Shown here: one piece after another, positions 6,324 through 14,903 of the stretch
Layout of the letters: each line of letters starts with the position of its first letter
Position numbering within the stretch: the first letter of the stretch is position 1
Assembly (NCBI RefSeq): GCF_030954495.1
Contig: NZ_JAVHUW010000010.1
Location: forward strand, 1-35,433
Origin: Candidatus Desulfosporosinus nitrosoreducens
Lineage (GTDB): Bacteria; Bacillota; Desulfitobacteriia; Desulfitobacteriales; Desulfitobacteriaceae
Length of the DNA: 35,433 nt
Direction of reading: 5' to 3'
Notes under the pieces: generated by a model
Database searches by the model: none
Seen by the model: only the letters and a program-made list of their open reading frames with translations
Told to the model about the DNA's origin: nothing
Translations under genes and position numbers: made by a program

Positions 6324-7166
6324 TTAAGTTAGGCCAATGCTAGAAACGACCATGGCGGCATAGAAAACGTATCTTCCGATAATTTCACCGACGATCAAGG
6401 CCGCACCTGCTAAATAAACGATATTTACGGCATTAACTCCCTTAGTAACGCCGCCTTTCTGGATAGAGGACCACAATAGGAGAGCCGCACCGCCTAAAGC
6501 GAGCAGCCATTTTAGGCCGATAACTGTGGCCAGCCCACTCAAAATTTCGGCGCTGGCTTGAGCTGCCATTCCTTTTTGTGTTAACGCAAAGGCGTAAGGG
6601 ACTGCAACTGCAGCTTGAATGACTACGGCAGCTAATACGAGAAGGGCGAAATTTCTTTTATGTGTGTCTTGTATCTCTTTATAGCTCGTTGCTAAAAAGA
6701 TCAGCCCACCGACAGCAATTGCCGTAGTATAAAAATCAACAAAGGTGTTTGCTCCCTTCCAAACAGGGACACTCGCGGAGGTATAGACTTTAGCCATCGA
6801 AAAAACAGTAGCCAGGCCGACAAGGCTTCCGGCCCATCTCAAAACGGTATTAAGGCTTTGGCTATCCGGTTTGAGATATTGAGCTAAGGCATACAAAACA
6901 GCAATGCCCGTAAAAGCACTTGCTAGCAATACTTCATTACTTAACCATGATTTGCCTACATTAGAAAGGGCATTAATGGCGGATTGAGGATGACCAAGGT
7001 GCAAGAAAGACGCAAAAATACCGATGATGCTTAAGGCTGCTGTAATTAGCCCTAAAATTTTAAATTGTTTTTCTTTGTTTAACTGCTTTTCCAAAGTGAT
7101 TAAGATTAAGGTTCCAATTGCAGCCTGAAGACAAAGTGTAAAAATCAATAATGCAGTCTCACCCAT
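6324..7166 (-). CDS. DmsC-type membrane anchor subunit
   Basis: This 280-residue, very hydrophobic protein has about eight predicted membrane helices, the length and layout of the DmsC family. Such subunits anchor the catalytic and Fe-S subunits to the membrane and oxidise the quinol pool. Family-like features include FASFLHLGHPQSAINAL (about residues 51-67) and NVGKSWLSNEVLLA just after it, where a histidine and nearby residues take part in quinol oxidation in DmsC. It starts at ATG 7166 with AGGAGG just upstream, inside the end of the Fe-S subunit gene. The genes are three bases apart, so translational coupling is likely. No haem ligands can be confidently assigned. Confidence 0.88.
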   Translation of the reverse strand: MGETALLIFTLCLQAAIGTLILITLEKQLNKEKQFKILGLITAALSIIGIFASFLHLGHPQSAINALSNVGKSWLSNEVLLASAFTGIAVLYALAQYLKPDSQSLNTVLRWAGSLVGLATVFSMAKVYTSASVPVWKGANTFVDFYTTAIAVGGLIFLATSYKEIQDTHKRNFALLVLAAVVIQAAVAVPYAFALTQKGMAAQASAEILSGLATVIGLKWLLALGGAALLLWSSIQKGGVTKGVNAVNIVYLAGAALIVGEIIGRYVFYAAMVVSSIGLT

Positions 7167-7169
7167 GAT

Positions 7170-7748
7170 TCAAACCTCCTTTTTCTGGAAATCTTTTTGT
7201 AACGCTGTTATTCTAGGTTTGATGAACGTCGAAGGATTTGTTATTGAAGAATTGGGAAGGATCGGTAAATCACGGGTTACATTACTCCCGTGTTTGGCTT
7301 TTAATTCGTCAAAGTCGCCCCACTCCAGAGCTCGCATGTAACAAGCATCTACACAAGCGGGATTTTCCCCTTTATCTCGCAAATCCTTGCAAGCATCGCA
7401 TTTATGCACCTTTCCTAATTCCTCCATGAACTTAGGAACCCCATATGGGCAAGCCCAGGTGCAATAACGACACCCAATACATTTAGTCATATCATGTTGT
7501 ACCGTGAGATCTGTGTCGATATGCATTGCTCCGGTAGGGCAAACCGCTACGCACTTGGGATTTGAACAATGGTTACACGTTCCGGAATAGTGGTAGACTC
7601 CTGGAGTAGGAAAAACTCCTGTTTCATATGTCCTAACTTGTCTAAATATAGTACCTACTTTTAAATTGTTTTTATCTTTACAGGCTATTTGACAAGTCCG
7701 GCACCCCACACAAGCCGTCATATCAATATAGAATCCTTTTCGTCCCAT
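7170..7748 (-). CDS. DmsB-type four-cluster ferredoxin subunit
   Basis: This 192-residue electron-transfer subunit carries four cysteine groups that should bind four [4Fe-4S] clusters: CVGCRTCQIAC (from residue 13), CNHCSNPKCVAVCP, CIGCRYCTWACP and a longer CDACKD...CVDAC group. The pattern is that of DmsB/PhsB/NrfC-like proteins, which pass electrons from the quinol-oxidising membrane subunit to the molybdenum subunit. It has no signal peptide, so it probably travels through the Tat system together with the catalytic subunit. ATG at 7748 has AAAGGAGAG upstream. It lies 17 bases after the catalytic gene and three before the membrane gene. Confidence 0.92.
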   Translation of the reverse strand: MGRKGFYIDMTACVGCRTCQIACKDKNNLKVGTIFRQVRTYETGVFPTPGVYHYSGTCNHCSNPKCVAVCPTGAMHIDTDLTVQHDMTKCIGCRYCTWACPYGVPKFMEELGKVHKCDACKDLRDKGENPACVDACYMRALEWGDFDELKAKHGSNVTRDLPILPNSSITNPSTFIKPRITALQKDFQKKEV

Positions 7749-7765
7749 TTTGGCTACTCTCCTTT

Positions 7766-10342
7766 CTAGAAAATAATTCGTTGTGGTTTTTTGACATCCG
7801 GAATTAACGGTGCGCCGGAGTATTTTTCAACGTTAACCACGCAGCTATTCCACCCTGAAGCGCCCTGACCTGTTGATATCGGGCCGCAAAGAATATTATC
7901 TGCCCCTCCGGTATCAATTCCCGTTTTCTCGTCCATATCAACCCAAGAACCATGAGGCAAACCAAGGACACCTGGAATAAAGCGCTCCGTCACATAAGCT
8001 GTCCTTAGGGTTTTGCCATGCTGACTCGTTAACAAAACTGTGTCGCCATCGTTTATTCCTTTTTCTTTAGCATCTTTGGCATTGATAAACACAGGGTTGA
8101 TCCAGGTTTCTCTGAGCCATTGAACATTATCGAAAACAGTATGCGAACGGCGCAAATAATGCGGATTAATAACCTGATAAGGATAATCACCTTTTACTTT
8201 TGCTTTCCAATCTTTAAAGGTTGCCTCATAGCCTTCTACTGGTGGAATATGGGTAGGTATGGCCTTTATTTGGCTATAGCCCATATTATTAATTCGATCA
8301 ATTAAAGCCTGAGAATAGATCTCCATTTTGCCGCTCGTTGTTTTCAGTGGGTTCTTGGCCGGGTCATTTCTAAAGGCTTTATATGGAATAAATCCATAAT
8401 TGTCGCCGGGTTTTCGCTCAACTTGATAAAGCCCTTTCTCTTCAAATTCTTTTAAAGTAATTTGACCTTGTTGAGGTTTACCTTTTACCTTCCACTCGGC
8501 TATATCTGCTTCTGTAATCGTTACTAGTGGAGCTTTGGTTTTACCGTCCGGCAATATAACAGTGGAGCCGGCAATCTGATTGAATAATTGTTGCTTCGCA
8601 TCAAGAGAAAATGCTTTGGATGTATCTACCCCCAGGCGTTTTGCTAATTCTACGGCAATCCAATCATCATCATGGCACTCGTATAAAGGGTCGGTGATTT
8701 GAGAATATCTGATCAAAATTTCCCGATTTCCCGTTAAGAGCCCTCCGATTTTTTCCCATTCTGTGGTCACTGGAAGTACGAAATCCGAATACTTGGCATT
8801 TGTAGTCAAAAATTGCGCATGACTTACGACTAAGTCAACCTTACGGTGTGCCTCAATACCTTTGGTCATAGCATCTGCCGTTTGGAGTCTTGCACTCGTA
8901 TCGTGATAAATCATGTGGATATCAATGTCTCGCATCTGCCCTTTAAGCCATTCCATATTGCCGGTAAAGTTATACTTACCGTCCACAATGCCTTTCCACA
9001 TTTCCGTATGGTTCATACTGTCATCAACAGGGTTCTTGACTGAAGGCAGGCCGTTTCCACCAGGGTTTACCAAAGAGGGCCCGCCGTTGCTTGAGCCGGT
9101 ATGGCAGCTTACACCGCACATATGACCCGATTTCCCCATGTGGCCCGTTATGGCCCCAATCGTCATTACCATTTGGGGAAGGCTATCTGCATTTTGTGTT
9201 CTGGCTGAGGCCCAACCAAATAGAATAGCCACTTTTTTATTTTTATTCATTGCTCTGGCAAGCGAACAGATCCGGTCAGGTTCTACTCCACAGATCTCTG
9301 AAGCCCACTCGGCGCTTTTAGGGATTCCGTCATAGGTTCCCAATACATAGTCCTTAAAATTATCTTTGGGATCACTACCCTCAGGCATACTATCCGCATC
9401 AAAGCCGATAGTATTATTTTTCAAGAATTCCCAATCTATTAAAGGGTTGGTTACTGGATCATCTTCTTTAATTAAGGTATGTGCAAGCCCTATAAGCAAT
9501 GCCGTATCTGTCGATGGGCGAGTGGGAATCCAGTTCGCTTCCAGCAAAGCGTAAGTATCGTTATAAAAAGGGTCTACAGCAATAAATTCGGCTCCTGCCT
9601 TCTTTACCTGCAAGAAATTATAGGCTGCACTTCCTGCACAACTCCAAGCCGGATTCTGACTAAACATAATTACTGTTTCACAGTTGCGCATATCTAAGCG
9701 GTCGTTGATCCCCTCAACGGCTGAAGGACCTATACCGACAGGACCATTTGTACCGTGCCAAGTGCCGCGCGAGGTTGTGCCCCAGTTGGAAACATAGCCT
9801 CCATATAATGCTAAAGTCTTGGAAGCAGGACCTCCATCAGCAAAGAAGGCTCGGTTTCCGTATTGTCCTTTAATTCTTTTCATTTCACCGGCGATAGCGT
9901 CAAAGGCTTCTTCCCAGGTAATTCTCACCCATTCGTCTTGACCACGAAGCTCCTTCTTGCCGCCACCAGGAGCCCAATTCTTTCTGCGCATGGGATACTT
10001 TAAACGATCTGCTCCAAAAACTTGTTGTCGTTGAGAACGTCCACGTAAACATCCCCTTTGTTGTGGGAAGTCAGGACTATCCGGATGGGTGTCATCTGTT
10101 TTTTGACGAACAACAACTCCATCAACGACAAAAGCTTTATTCAAGCAGCGGCTGCCGCAGTTATGCCAGCAGGCGGCAGTAATCCAGTTTCCTTCTTGAC
10201 CGGCAGTTTGATTGACACTGGTGGTTGTTAATGTGTTTCCGCATCCCACTAAGGATAGACTAGCCACTGCCGCTGTACTTGCTTTGATAAAATTTCTTCG
10301 GCTGATATTCAATTGATTTGCTTTGGCAATAAAATCGAGCAT
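7766..10342 (-). CDS. DMSO-reductase-family molybdopterin oxidoreductase, catalytic subunit
   Basis: This 858-residue protein is the catalytic subunit of a membrane-bound terminal reductase or dehydrogenase of the DmsA type. It begins with a twin-arginine leader (SRRNFIK, residues 14-20) and a hydrophobic stretch ending LVGC, so Tat export and possibly lipid attachment at Cys34 are predicted. Cys58, 62, 66 and 98 (CWHNCGSRC, then QRGC) fit the [4Fe-4S] motif. GTTSRGTW (from about residue 188) aligns by eye with the DmsA region holding the serine ligand of molybdenum; the cysteine typical of polysulfide or thiosulfate reductases is not there. The C-terminal part has the molybdopterin dinucleotide domain (INPVFINAKDAKEKGI). 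The substrate cannot be told: DMSO, other S- or N-oxides and quite different compounds are all possible. ATG at 10342 has AAGGAGG upstream. Confidence 0.9.
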   Translation of the reverse strand: MLDFIAKANQLNISRRNFIKASTAAVASLSLVGCGNTLTTTSVNQTAGQEGNWITAACWHNCGSRCLNKAFVVDGVVVRQKTDDTHPDSPDFPQQRGCLRGRSQRQQVFGADRLKYPMRRKNWAPGGGKKELRGQDEWVRITWEEAFDAIAGEMKRIKGQYGNRAFFADGGPASKTLALYGGYVSNWGTTSRGTWHGTNGPVGIGPSAVEGINDRLDMRNCETVIMFSQNPAWSCAGSAAYNFLQVKKAGAEFIAVDPFYNDTYALLEANWIPTRPSTDTALLIGLAHTLIKEDDPVTNPLIDWEFLKNNTIGFDADSMPEGSDPKDNFKDYVLGTYDGIPKSAEWASEICGVEPDRICSLARAMNKNKKVAILFGWASARTQNADSLPQMVMTIGAITGHMGKSGHMCGVSCHTGSSNGGPSLVNPGGNGLPSVKNPVDDSMNHTEMWKGIVDGKYNFTGNMEWLKGQMRDIDIHMIYHDTSARLQTADAMTKGIEAHRKVDLVVSHAQFLTTNAKYSDFVLPVTTEWEKIGGLLTGNREILIRYSQITDPLYECHDDDWIAVELAKRLGVDTSKAFSLDAKQQLFNQIAGSTVILPDGKTKAPLVTITEADIAEWKVKGKPQQGQITLKEFEEKGLYQVERKPGDNYGFIPYKAFRNDPAKNPLKTTSGKMEIYSQALIDRINNMGYSQIKAIPTHIPPVEGYEATFKDWKAKVKGDYPYQVINPHYLRRSHTVFDNVQWLRETWINPVFINAKDAKEKGINDGDTVLLTSQHGKTLRTAYVTERFIPGVLGLPHGSWVDMDEKTGIDTGGADNILCGPISTGQGASGWNSCVVNVEKYSGAPLIPDVKKPQRIIF

Positions 10343-10361
10343 ACTTAACTACCTCCTTAGA

Positions 10362-10375
10362 AATGTTATAACATT
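10362..10375. promoter_or_regulatory. 14-bp palindrome just upstream of molybdoenzyme operon
   Basis: AATGT-TATA-ACATT is a perfect palindrome lying about 20 bases before the first start codon and touching the ribosome site region. The 5-4-5 layout is that of CRP/FNR-type operators, although the half-site differs from TTGAT. It could be an operator or a short leader hairpin. Confidence 0.35.
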
Positions 10376-10547
10376 CACAAAAAAGCTTAATTTCCCTCCT
10401 TTCTTTTAATAACTTTTCCTTTACTTAAACCTTTCTTTCTCTTCTCCCACTTACATAGTCCTCATAATAGCAAGTATTAGAATGAGAAAGTTTTCTTTAA
10501 CTTTACTATATTTCTATTTATAAGACTTTACAAAATTTGTGGGTTGT

Positions 10548-10598
10548 TTTTGTAGATAATTACAAAATATTAAAGGTTCTAAATCATAACCTTTAATA
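10548..10598. promoter_or_regulatory. Adjacent palindromes, possible CRP/FNR-type site
   Basis: TTTTGTA and TACAAAA are separated by six bases (10548-10567), the geometry of CRP-family sites. Immediately next to it, TATTAAAGGTT and AACCTTTAATA form an 11-bp inverted repeat with a nine-base loop (10568-10598). They lie about 210 bases upstream of the molybdoenzyme operon and 520 upstream of the decarboxylase, so either could be the target. Confidence 0.4.
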
Positions 10599-10625
10599 AT
10601 GTAAAAAATATGAAGAGCGATGAGG

Positions 10626-10660
10626 TTATATAAACCGTTTATATAAGCAAATGGCCATTT
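10626..10660. promoter_or_regulatory. Two further palindromes in the divergent region
   Basis: TTATATAAA and TTTATATAA flank CCG (10626-10646), and AAATGGCCATTT (10649-10660) is a 12-bp perfect palindrome two bases later. No coding frame covers them. They may be operators or parts of an RNA structure. Confidence 0.3.
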
Positions 10661-10794
10661 CGCCAATGACCTGTAAAAAAGTTAAACAATTTTAGTGTTT
10701 ATTTTGTTGGATTAGTTTCATACCTTGAATCCATTGCTATCAATGATATTAATAATTGAATGGATTTCTACAAAGAGATCCGATCTCTTTTTGA

Positions 10795-10826
10795 GAAAAA
10801 CCCGGCATCAGCCGAGTTTTTCTTTT
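10795..10826 (+). terminator. Orphan intrinsic terminator
   Basis: AAAAAC-CGGC and GCCG-GTTTTT form a stem around ATCA with a T-rich tail. It ends nearly 300 bases before the decarboxylase start and has no gene upstream of it on the plus strand. It therefore ends either a small RNA made from about 10600-10790 or is a conditional terminator in the decarboxylase leader. On the minus strand it also has a T run and could act in that direction. Confidence 0.6.
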
Positions 10827-11117
10827 ATGTATCAGAATGCATAAATTTAAGGGGGCTCCCCTCACGTATAATTTTCTAAGCAGGAGAAAGAGTTTGCTGC
10901 AGCCTTTTGTGGCATAAGCCAGAGTCTATCTCGTTGATATTTTCCTGAATGTCTAATATACTAATACTATTGTTTTTCAATAAGGTTTTAAATTAAAATT
11001 ACATATATGAGTTGAGCTGCGAGAAACGAGCGGTTATAAAAAATAAGCTCTAATTACAATAAAATATGGCATAAACATTTTTCAATCAATATAAGGTAGG
11101 AAAGGCGGTGCTTTTCA

Positions 11118-12572
11118 TTGAATTTACAATGGCAAGGCAAGGCACCCATTTATGAAGCACTTGAAAACTATCAATCTATGCGAGTAGTACCTTTTGACGT
11201 GCCTGGTCACAAACAAGGCAGAGGGAACCCCGAGCTAGCAAAGTTTTTGGGCCAAAGGTGTCTCTCGGTGGATGTTAATTCCATGAAGCCGCTCGATAAT
11301 CTTGTTCACCCTGTTTCGGTGATTAAAGAGGCGGAAGAACTAGCCGCTGATGCTTTCGGCTCGGAACATGCCTTTTTTATGGTAAATGGGACTACGGCAG
11401 CAGTTCAAGCGATGATTATGAGTGTCTGTAAGCATGGGGACAAAATTATCATGCCCCGTAATGTCCACAGAAGCGCCATTAATGCACTCATTATCAGTGG
11501 AGCAATTCCCGTGTATGTAAATCCCGGCGTTAATAAACAATTGGGAATACCACTGGGAATGGCGGTTAATGATCTGAAAAGGGCTATTGAGGAAAACCCT
11601 GACGCTAAAGCAATCTTTGTTAATAATCCAACCTATTATGGCATTTGTTCCGATTTGAAGACTATTACTGAGCTCGCTCATGCTCGGAATATGTTTGTCC
11701 TGGTAGATGAAGCTCATGGAACTCATTTTTATTTTGGTGCGGATTTACCCTTAAGTGCGATGGCGGTGGGAGCAGATATGGCGGCGGTCAGTATGCATAA
11801 AACCGGCGGATCGTTGACTCAGAGCTCTTTCTTGCTGAAAAACGGTAGCCTTAGTACGGGTCATGTGCGCCAAACCATTAATTTAACTCAAACTACCAGC
11901 GGCTCTTATTTGCTGTTGTCTTCGCTGGATATTTCCAGGCGCAACCTTGCCTTAGACGGCAAAAACATCTTCGCCAAGGTTTCTTCCCTGGCTAACTATG
12001 CACGAGAAGAAATCAACAAGATCGGTGGCTATTACGCTTTTTCTAAAGAACTTATTAATGGGGATTCCGTATTTGACTTTGACCACACCAAGCTTTCCGT
12101 TTATACGCGTGAAATAGGGTTGGCAGGAATTGAAGTTTACGACATTTTACGTGATGATTATGGAATACAAATCGAGATGGGCGATATCGGCAATATTTTG
12201 GCCATTATCTCGGTTGGAGACCGCGAACTGGCTTTAGAACGGCTTGTGTCCTCTTTGTCTGAAATTAAAAGACGTTACATGAAGGATAAAGTGGGAATGC
12301 TTGATCACGAGTATATTAATCCGGATGTAGTCATGGCCCCACAGCAGGCTTTTTACTCAGCCCAGCGTTCTGTCAAGCTCGAAGATAGTGATGGCTATAT
12401 ATGTGCGGAATTTGTGATGTCTTATCCGCCAGGAATCCCTATTTTGGCCCCAGGAGAACGGATAACTGAAGAGATTATTGATTATATTACCTATGCCAAG
12501 GCCAAAGGCTGTTTCCTGACAGGGACGGAGGATATGTCAGTTAAGAGCATTAAAGTATTGGAGGAATCGTAA
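11118..12572 (+). CDS. speA: Orn/Lys/Arg decarboxylase (SpeA-type)
   Basis: This 484-residue PLP enzyme should decarboxylate a basic amino acid, most likely arginine to agmatine, as the first step of polyamine synthesis. It resembles the Bacillus SpeA type in length and sequence: FDVPGHKQGRG near residue 26, NGTTAAVQAM near 90, PRNVHRSA (113-120), VDEAHG (196-201, PLP-contacting Asp197 and His200) and SMHKTGGSLTQSS, where Lys228 is the expected PLP lysine. A small C-terminal domain follows. It starts at TTG 11118 behind AAAGGCGG. One base separates its stop from the spermidine synthase start, so the two form an operon. Lysine or ornithine specificity cannot be excluded from sequence. Confidence 0.88.
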   Translation: MNLQWQGKAPIYEALENYQSMRVVPFDVPGHKQGRGNPELAKFLGQRCLSVDVNSMKPLDNLVHPVSVIKEAEELAADAFGSEHAFFMVNGTTAAVQAMIMSVCKHGDKIIMPRNVHRSAINALIISGAIPVYVNPGVNKQLGIPLGMAVNDLKRAIEENPDAKAIFVNNPTYYGICSDLKTITELAHARNMFVLVDEAHGTHFYFGADLPLSAMAVGADMAAVSMHKTGGSLTQSSFLLKNGSLSTGHVRQTINLTQTTSGSYLLLSSLDISRRNLALDGKNIFAKVSSLANYAREEINKIGGYYAFSKELINGDSVFDFDHTKLSVYTREIGLAGIEVYDILRDDYGIQIEMGDIGNILAIISVGDRELALERLVSSLSEIKRRYMKDKVGMLDHEYINPDVVMAPQQAFYSAQRSVKLEDSDGYICAEFVMSYPPGIPILAPGERITEEIIDYITYAKAKGCFLTGTEDMSVKSIKVLEES

Positions 12573-12573
12573 T

Positions 12574-13428
12574 ATGGAATTATGGTACACGGAACAGCAT
12601 ACCGCTAATGTGCGTTTTTCTATTAAGGTTGATATGCCTCTTTACACCGGAAAAAGCGAGTTTCAAAGAATTGACGTCTTTAATTCTAAAGAGTTTGGCA
12701 ATTTTTTTACCTTGGACGGTTTAATGATGGTTACCGAAAAAGACGAATTTATTTATCATGACATGATTGTTCATGTGCCTATGGCAACTAACCTTAAGAT
12801 CAAAAATGTATTGGTTATAGGGGCAGGCGATGGGGGAACGGTAAGAGAACTTACACGCTACAATTCGATTGAAAGTATTGACATGGTAGAAATCGACAAG
12901 ATGGTTGTCGATGTATGCCGGGAATATTTGCCTCAAACGGCTTGTAAATTTGATGATCCGCGTGTGAAGCTGTATTTTGAAGACGGATTAAAGTTTGTTC
13001 GCTCCAAGGAGGATGCCTATGATCTGATCATTGTGGATTCCACCGATCCTTTCGGACCAGGGGAAGGGCTGTTTACGAAAGAATTTTATGGGAACTGCTT
13101 TAAGGCGCTGAAAGAAGACGGCATCCTCGTCAATCAACATGAAAGTCCTTATTATTCGTCTTATGCTAAGTCGATGCAACGAGCTCATAAGCGAATTAAA
13201 GAATTTTTCCCAGTCTGCCGAGTATATCAGGCACATATTCCAACCTATCCGTCAGGTCACTGGTTGTTTGGGTTTGCTTCAAAAACTTATGATCCTCTCA
13301 CAGATATAGATGAAAGGGCTTGGAACAACCTGGGGATAAAAACAAAGTATTACAATACTGAAATTCACAAAGGCTGCTTTGCACTACCCAACTATGTAAA
13401 AGAACTGTTACAAAATAACGAGGAATAA
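12574..13428 (+). CDS. speE: Spermidine synthase (polyamine aminopropyltransferase)
   Basis: This 284-residue cytosolic enzyme transfers the aminopropyl group of decarboxylated S-adenosylmethionine to a diamine, forming spermidine or a related product. Visible family motifs are the nucleotide-binding GAGDGG (83-88), VEID (105-108) and DSTDPFGPGEGL, where Asp155 is the expected proton acceptor, plus YPSGHW near residue 225. The ATG at 12574 directly follows the decarboxylase stop, with GGAGG a few bases upstream inside that gene. No agmatinase (speB) or AdoMet decarboxylase (speD) gene is nearby, so the acceptor could be putrescine or, as in Thermus, agmatine. This is inference from gene content of the window only. 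Confidence 0.92.
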   Translation: MELWYTEQHTANVRFSIKVDMPLYTGKSEFQRIDVFNSKEFGNFFTLDGLMMVTEKDEFIYHDMIVHVPMATNLKIKNVLVIGAGDGGTVRELTRYNSIESIDMVEIDKMVVDVCREYLPQTACKFDDPRVKLYFEDGLKFVRSKEDAYDLIIVDSTDPFGPGEGLFTKEFYGNCFKALKEDGILVNQHESPYYSSYAKSMQRAHKRIKEFFPVCRVYQAHIPTYPSGHWLFGFASKTYDPLTDIDERAWNNLGIKTKYYNTEIHKGCFALPNYVKELLQNNEE

Positions 13429-13465
13429 ATTATTAAGTAGTTGTAGAAACCATATGGTTTTGTCC

Positions 13466-13505
13466 AGGTTGTAACGCTTTCCAAGGTGTTACAACCTTAT
13501 TTATC
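13466..13505 (+). terminator. Terminator after speA-speE
   Basis: AGGTTGTAAC and GTTACAACCT form a 10-bp stem followed by a T-rich stretch (TATTTATC). A 14-base palindrome AAACCATATGGTTT lies just before it at 13448-13461. Confidence 0.7.
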
Positions 13506-13738
13506 ATTTAGTCATTAAATTTATTGATTAGAACATTTTAACTTTTAATAAAATTTAAAGGAATTATAAGCTTTATCTCGAATAATTGGAATAGATTATC
13601 ATAAGGGCACTTGCGAATTCCCTTACTCTAATTAAAAATAAAGGTACTATTCTCGATTTATTCAATTACTCTAGAAAGGATATTATTAACTTCTTTGATG
13701 GAAATTTACAGCAATTAATTTGAAGCTCGCGATCAAAG
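13506..13738. other. AT-rich intergenic region
   Basis: No gene is visible. I looked for known magnesium (M-box) or cyclic-dinucleotide riboswitch signatures ahead of the MgtC gene and recognised none. Confidence 0.4.
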
Positions 13739-13773
13739 TATCTAAGCTGTTCGGGCGAACAGGCTGAAAGATA
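13739..13773 (+). other. Leader hairpin ahead of mgtC-like gene
   Basis: CTGTTC-GGGC-GAACAG forms a tight hairpin (13747-13762), enclosed by TATCT and AGATA. It ends 21 bases before the start codon and lies in the likely 5' untranslated region. Its role is unknown. Confidence 0.4.
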
Positions 13774-13794
13774 TAGGGAAGGATGTGAAAAAGA

Positions 13795-14565
13795 GTGCAT
13801 ATCACCGATTATGAAATTGCTTTGAGACTTCTTTTAGCATGTATCTTTGGAGGGATTGTCGGCCTTGAACGTGAACGGAATGATAGCCCTGCGGGATTTA
13901 GAACTCATATTTTAGTATGTTTAGGCTCCGCGTTAATCATGATTTTATCAATGTATGCTTTTACCAATTTCACATCAGTTAACAAAGATCCCGCTCGTTT
14001 AGCTGCTCAAGTAGTCTCGGGGATAGGCTTTTTGGGTGCCGGTACAATCCTCAGGGATAAAACCTCAATCAGGGGGTTAACGACTGCTGCGTCCTTATGG
14101 GTTGTGTCGGCTATTGGCCTAGCTGTTGGCGCGGGTTTTTATTTTTCCTCGACTTTAGTAACTTTTATAGTTTTCATAACGCTTGAACGGTTGGTAGAAA
14201 ATTATTTTTTCAGAAACAGTCAAACACTCAAAGTCGTTACGGTCAATGGAACTTGCCGGGTAAAAGAAATAAACAGGATCATCGAGTCACATGGTATTGT
14301 CCCGCAGAATATTACTATGACATTACAAAAAGAGGAGCAAAATAGAACTTTGATTCACTACGAGTTGAGAACTCCCTTTCGAAAGCTTGACGTTGATCAA
14401 TTGATTGAAGATATTAATGAAATTGATGGCATATATTCGGCGGAAAAAGAAGTGGCTGACGGCAAAAATTCATTTTTATCCGTTCTAAGCAACAAAAGGA
14501 CTTTGAAAAAAATAGCAACAGTTCCAACAGTTCTTCGATGTAGCGGGTTAATTAAATATCATTAA
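13795..14565 (+). CDS. MgtC/SapB-family membrane protein
   Basis: This 256-residue inner-membrane protein has the N-terminal MgtC domain of about four helices, with the typical GGIVGLERERNDSPAGFRTHILVCLGSAL (from about residue 18, quoted in part as its core), GIGFLGAGTILRD and GLTTAASLWV segments. A soluble C-terminal domain of about 100 residues follows, probably an ACT-like fold. MgtC proteins help cells cope with low magnesium or acid and modulate the F-type ATPase in pathogens; in environmental Firmicutes the job is not settled. It starts at GTG 13795 with GGAAGGATG upstream. No magnesium transporter (mgtA/mgtB) lies beside it, and it appears to be a single-gene unit ended by a hairpin. 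Confidence 0.85.
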   Translation: MHITDYEIALRLLLACIFGGIVGLERERNDSPAGFRTHILVCLGSALIMILSMYAFTNFTSVNKDPARLAAQVVSGIGFLGAGTILRDKTSIRGLTTAASLWVVSAIGLAVGAGFYFSSTLVTFIVFITLERLVENYFFRNSQTLKVVTVNGTCRVKEINRIIESHGIVPQNITMTLQKEEQNRTLIHYELRTPFRKLDVDQLIEDINEIDGIYSAEKEVADGKNSFLSVLSNKRTLKKIATVPTVLRCSGLIKYH

Positions 14566-14573
14566 TTTGCCGG

Positions 14574-14610
14574 GCCTTTCAGTCACATGCTGAGGGGCTT
14601 AGTTTATTTT
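14574..14610 (+). terminator. Terminator after mgtC-like gene
   Basis: GCCTTTCAG and CTGAGGGGC pair over nine positions (two G-U) around TCACATG, followed by a T-rich tail. Confidence 0.6.
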
Positions 14611-14903
14611 AATCCCCAAATATAACTCTCAAGGGTAGACTTTTCGCTGACATGAAGGCAACTGGATGGTTCCTTAGACAAAGCTTGATGTCAGCTAAGT
14701 TTTCCGTATGGCCTTCTGATTAAAATATTTAATTGAGGGGAAACGGCAAAACAGATTTGGAGAATAGGAATGTAATTTATTGGAAATATTATGGAGTGTC
14801 CATTGCATTTTCAAAAAATATTTGTATAGAAAATGCTAACAGGGTTGGTCCAGCTGAAATATGACTTTAACAGGGTCATATACTTTAGTATGGAGGGGTG
14901 CCA
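14611..14903. other. Intergenic region before ytxC, nothing clear
   Basis: No ORF or known RNA motif is recognised. A promoter for ytxC must lie here or upstream, but I could not pick a convincing pair of boxes. Confidence 0.4.

Noticed and set aside
10376..10410. Possible leader peptide with a GGAGGG site ahead of the molybdoenzyme operon
   Set aside because: The only start (GTG) is about 14 bases from the site and gives a nine-codon frame; not convincing.
13506..13794. Riboswitch (magnesium M-box or cyclic dinucleotide type) ahead of the mgtC-like gene
   Set aside because: None of the conserved motifs of these classes could be found; only one small hairpin is visible.
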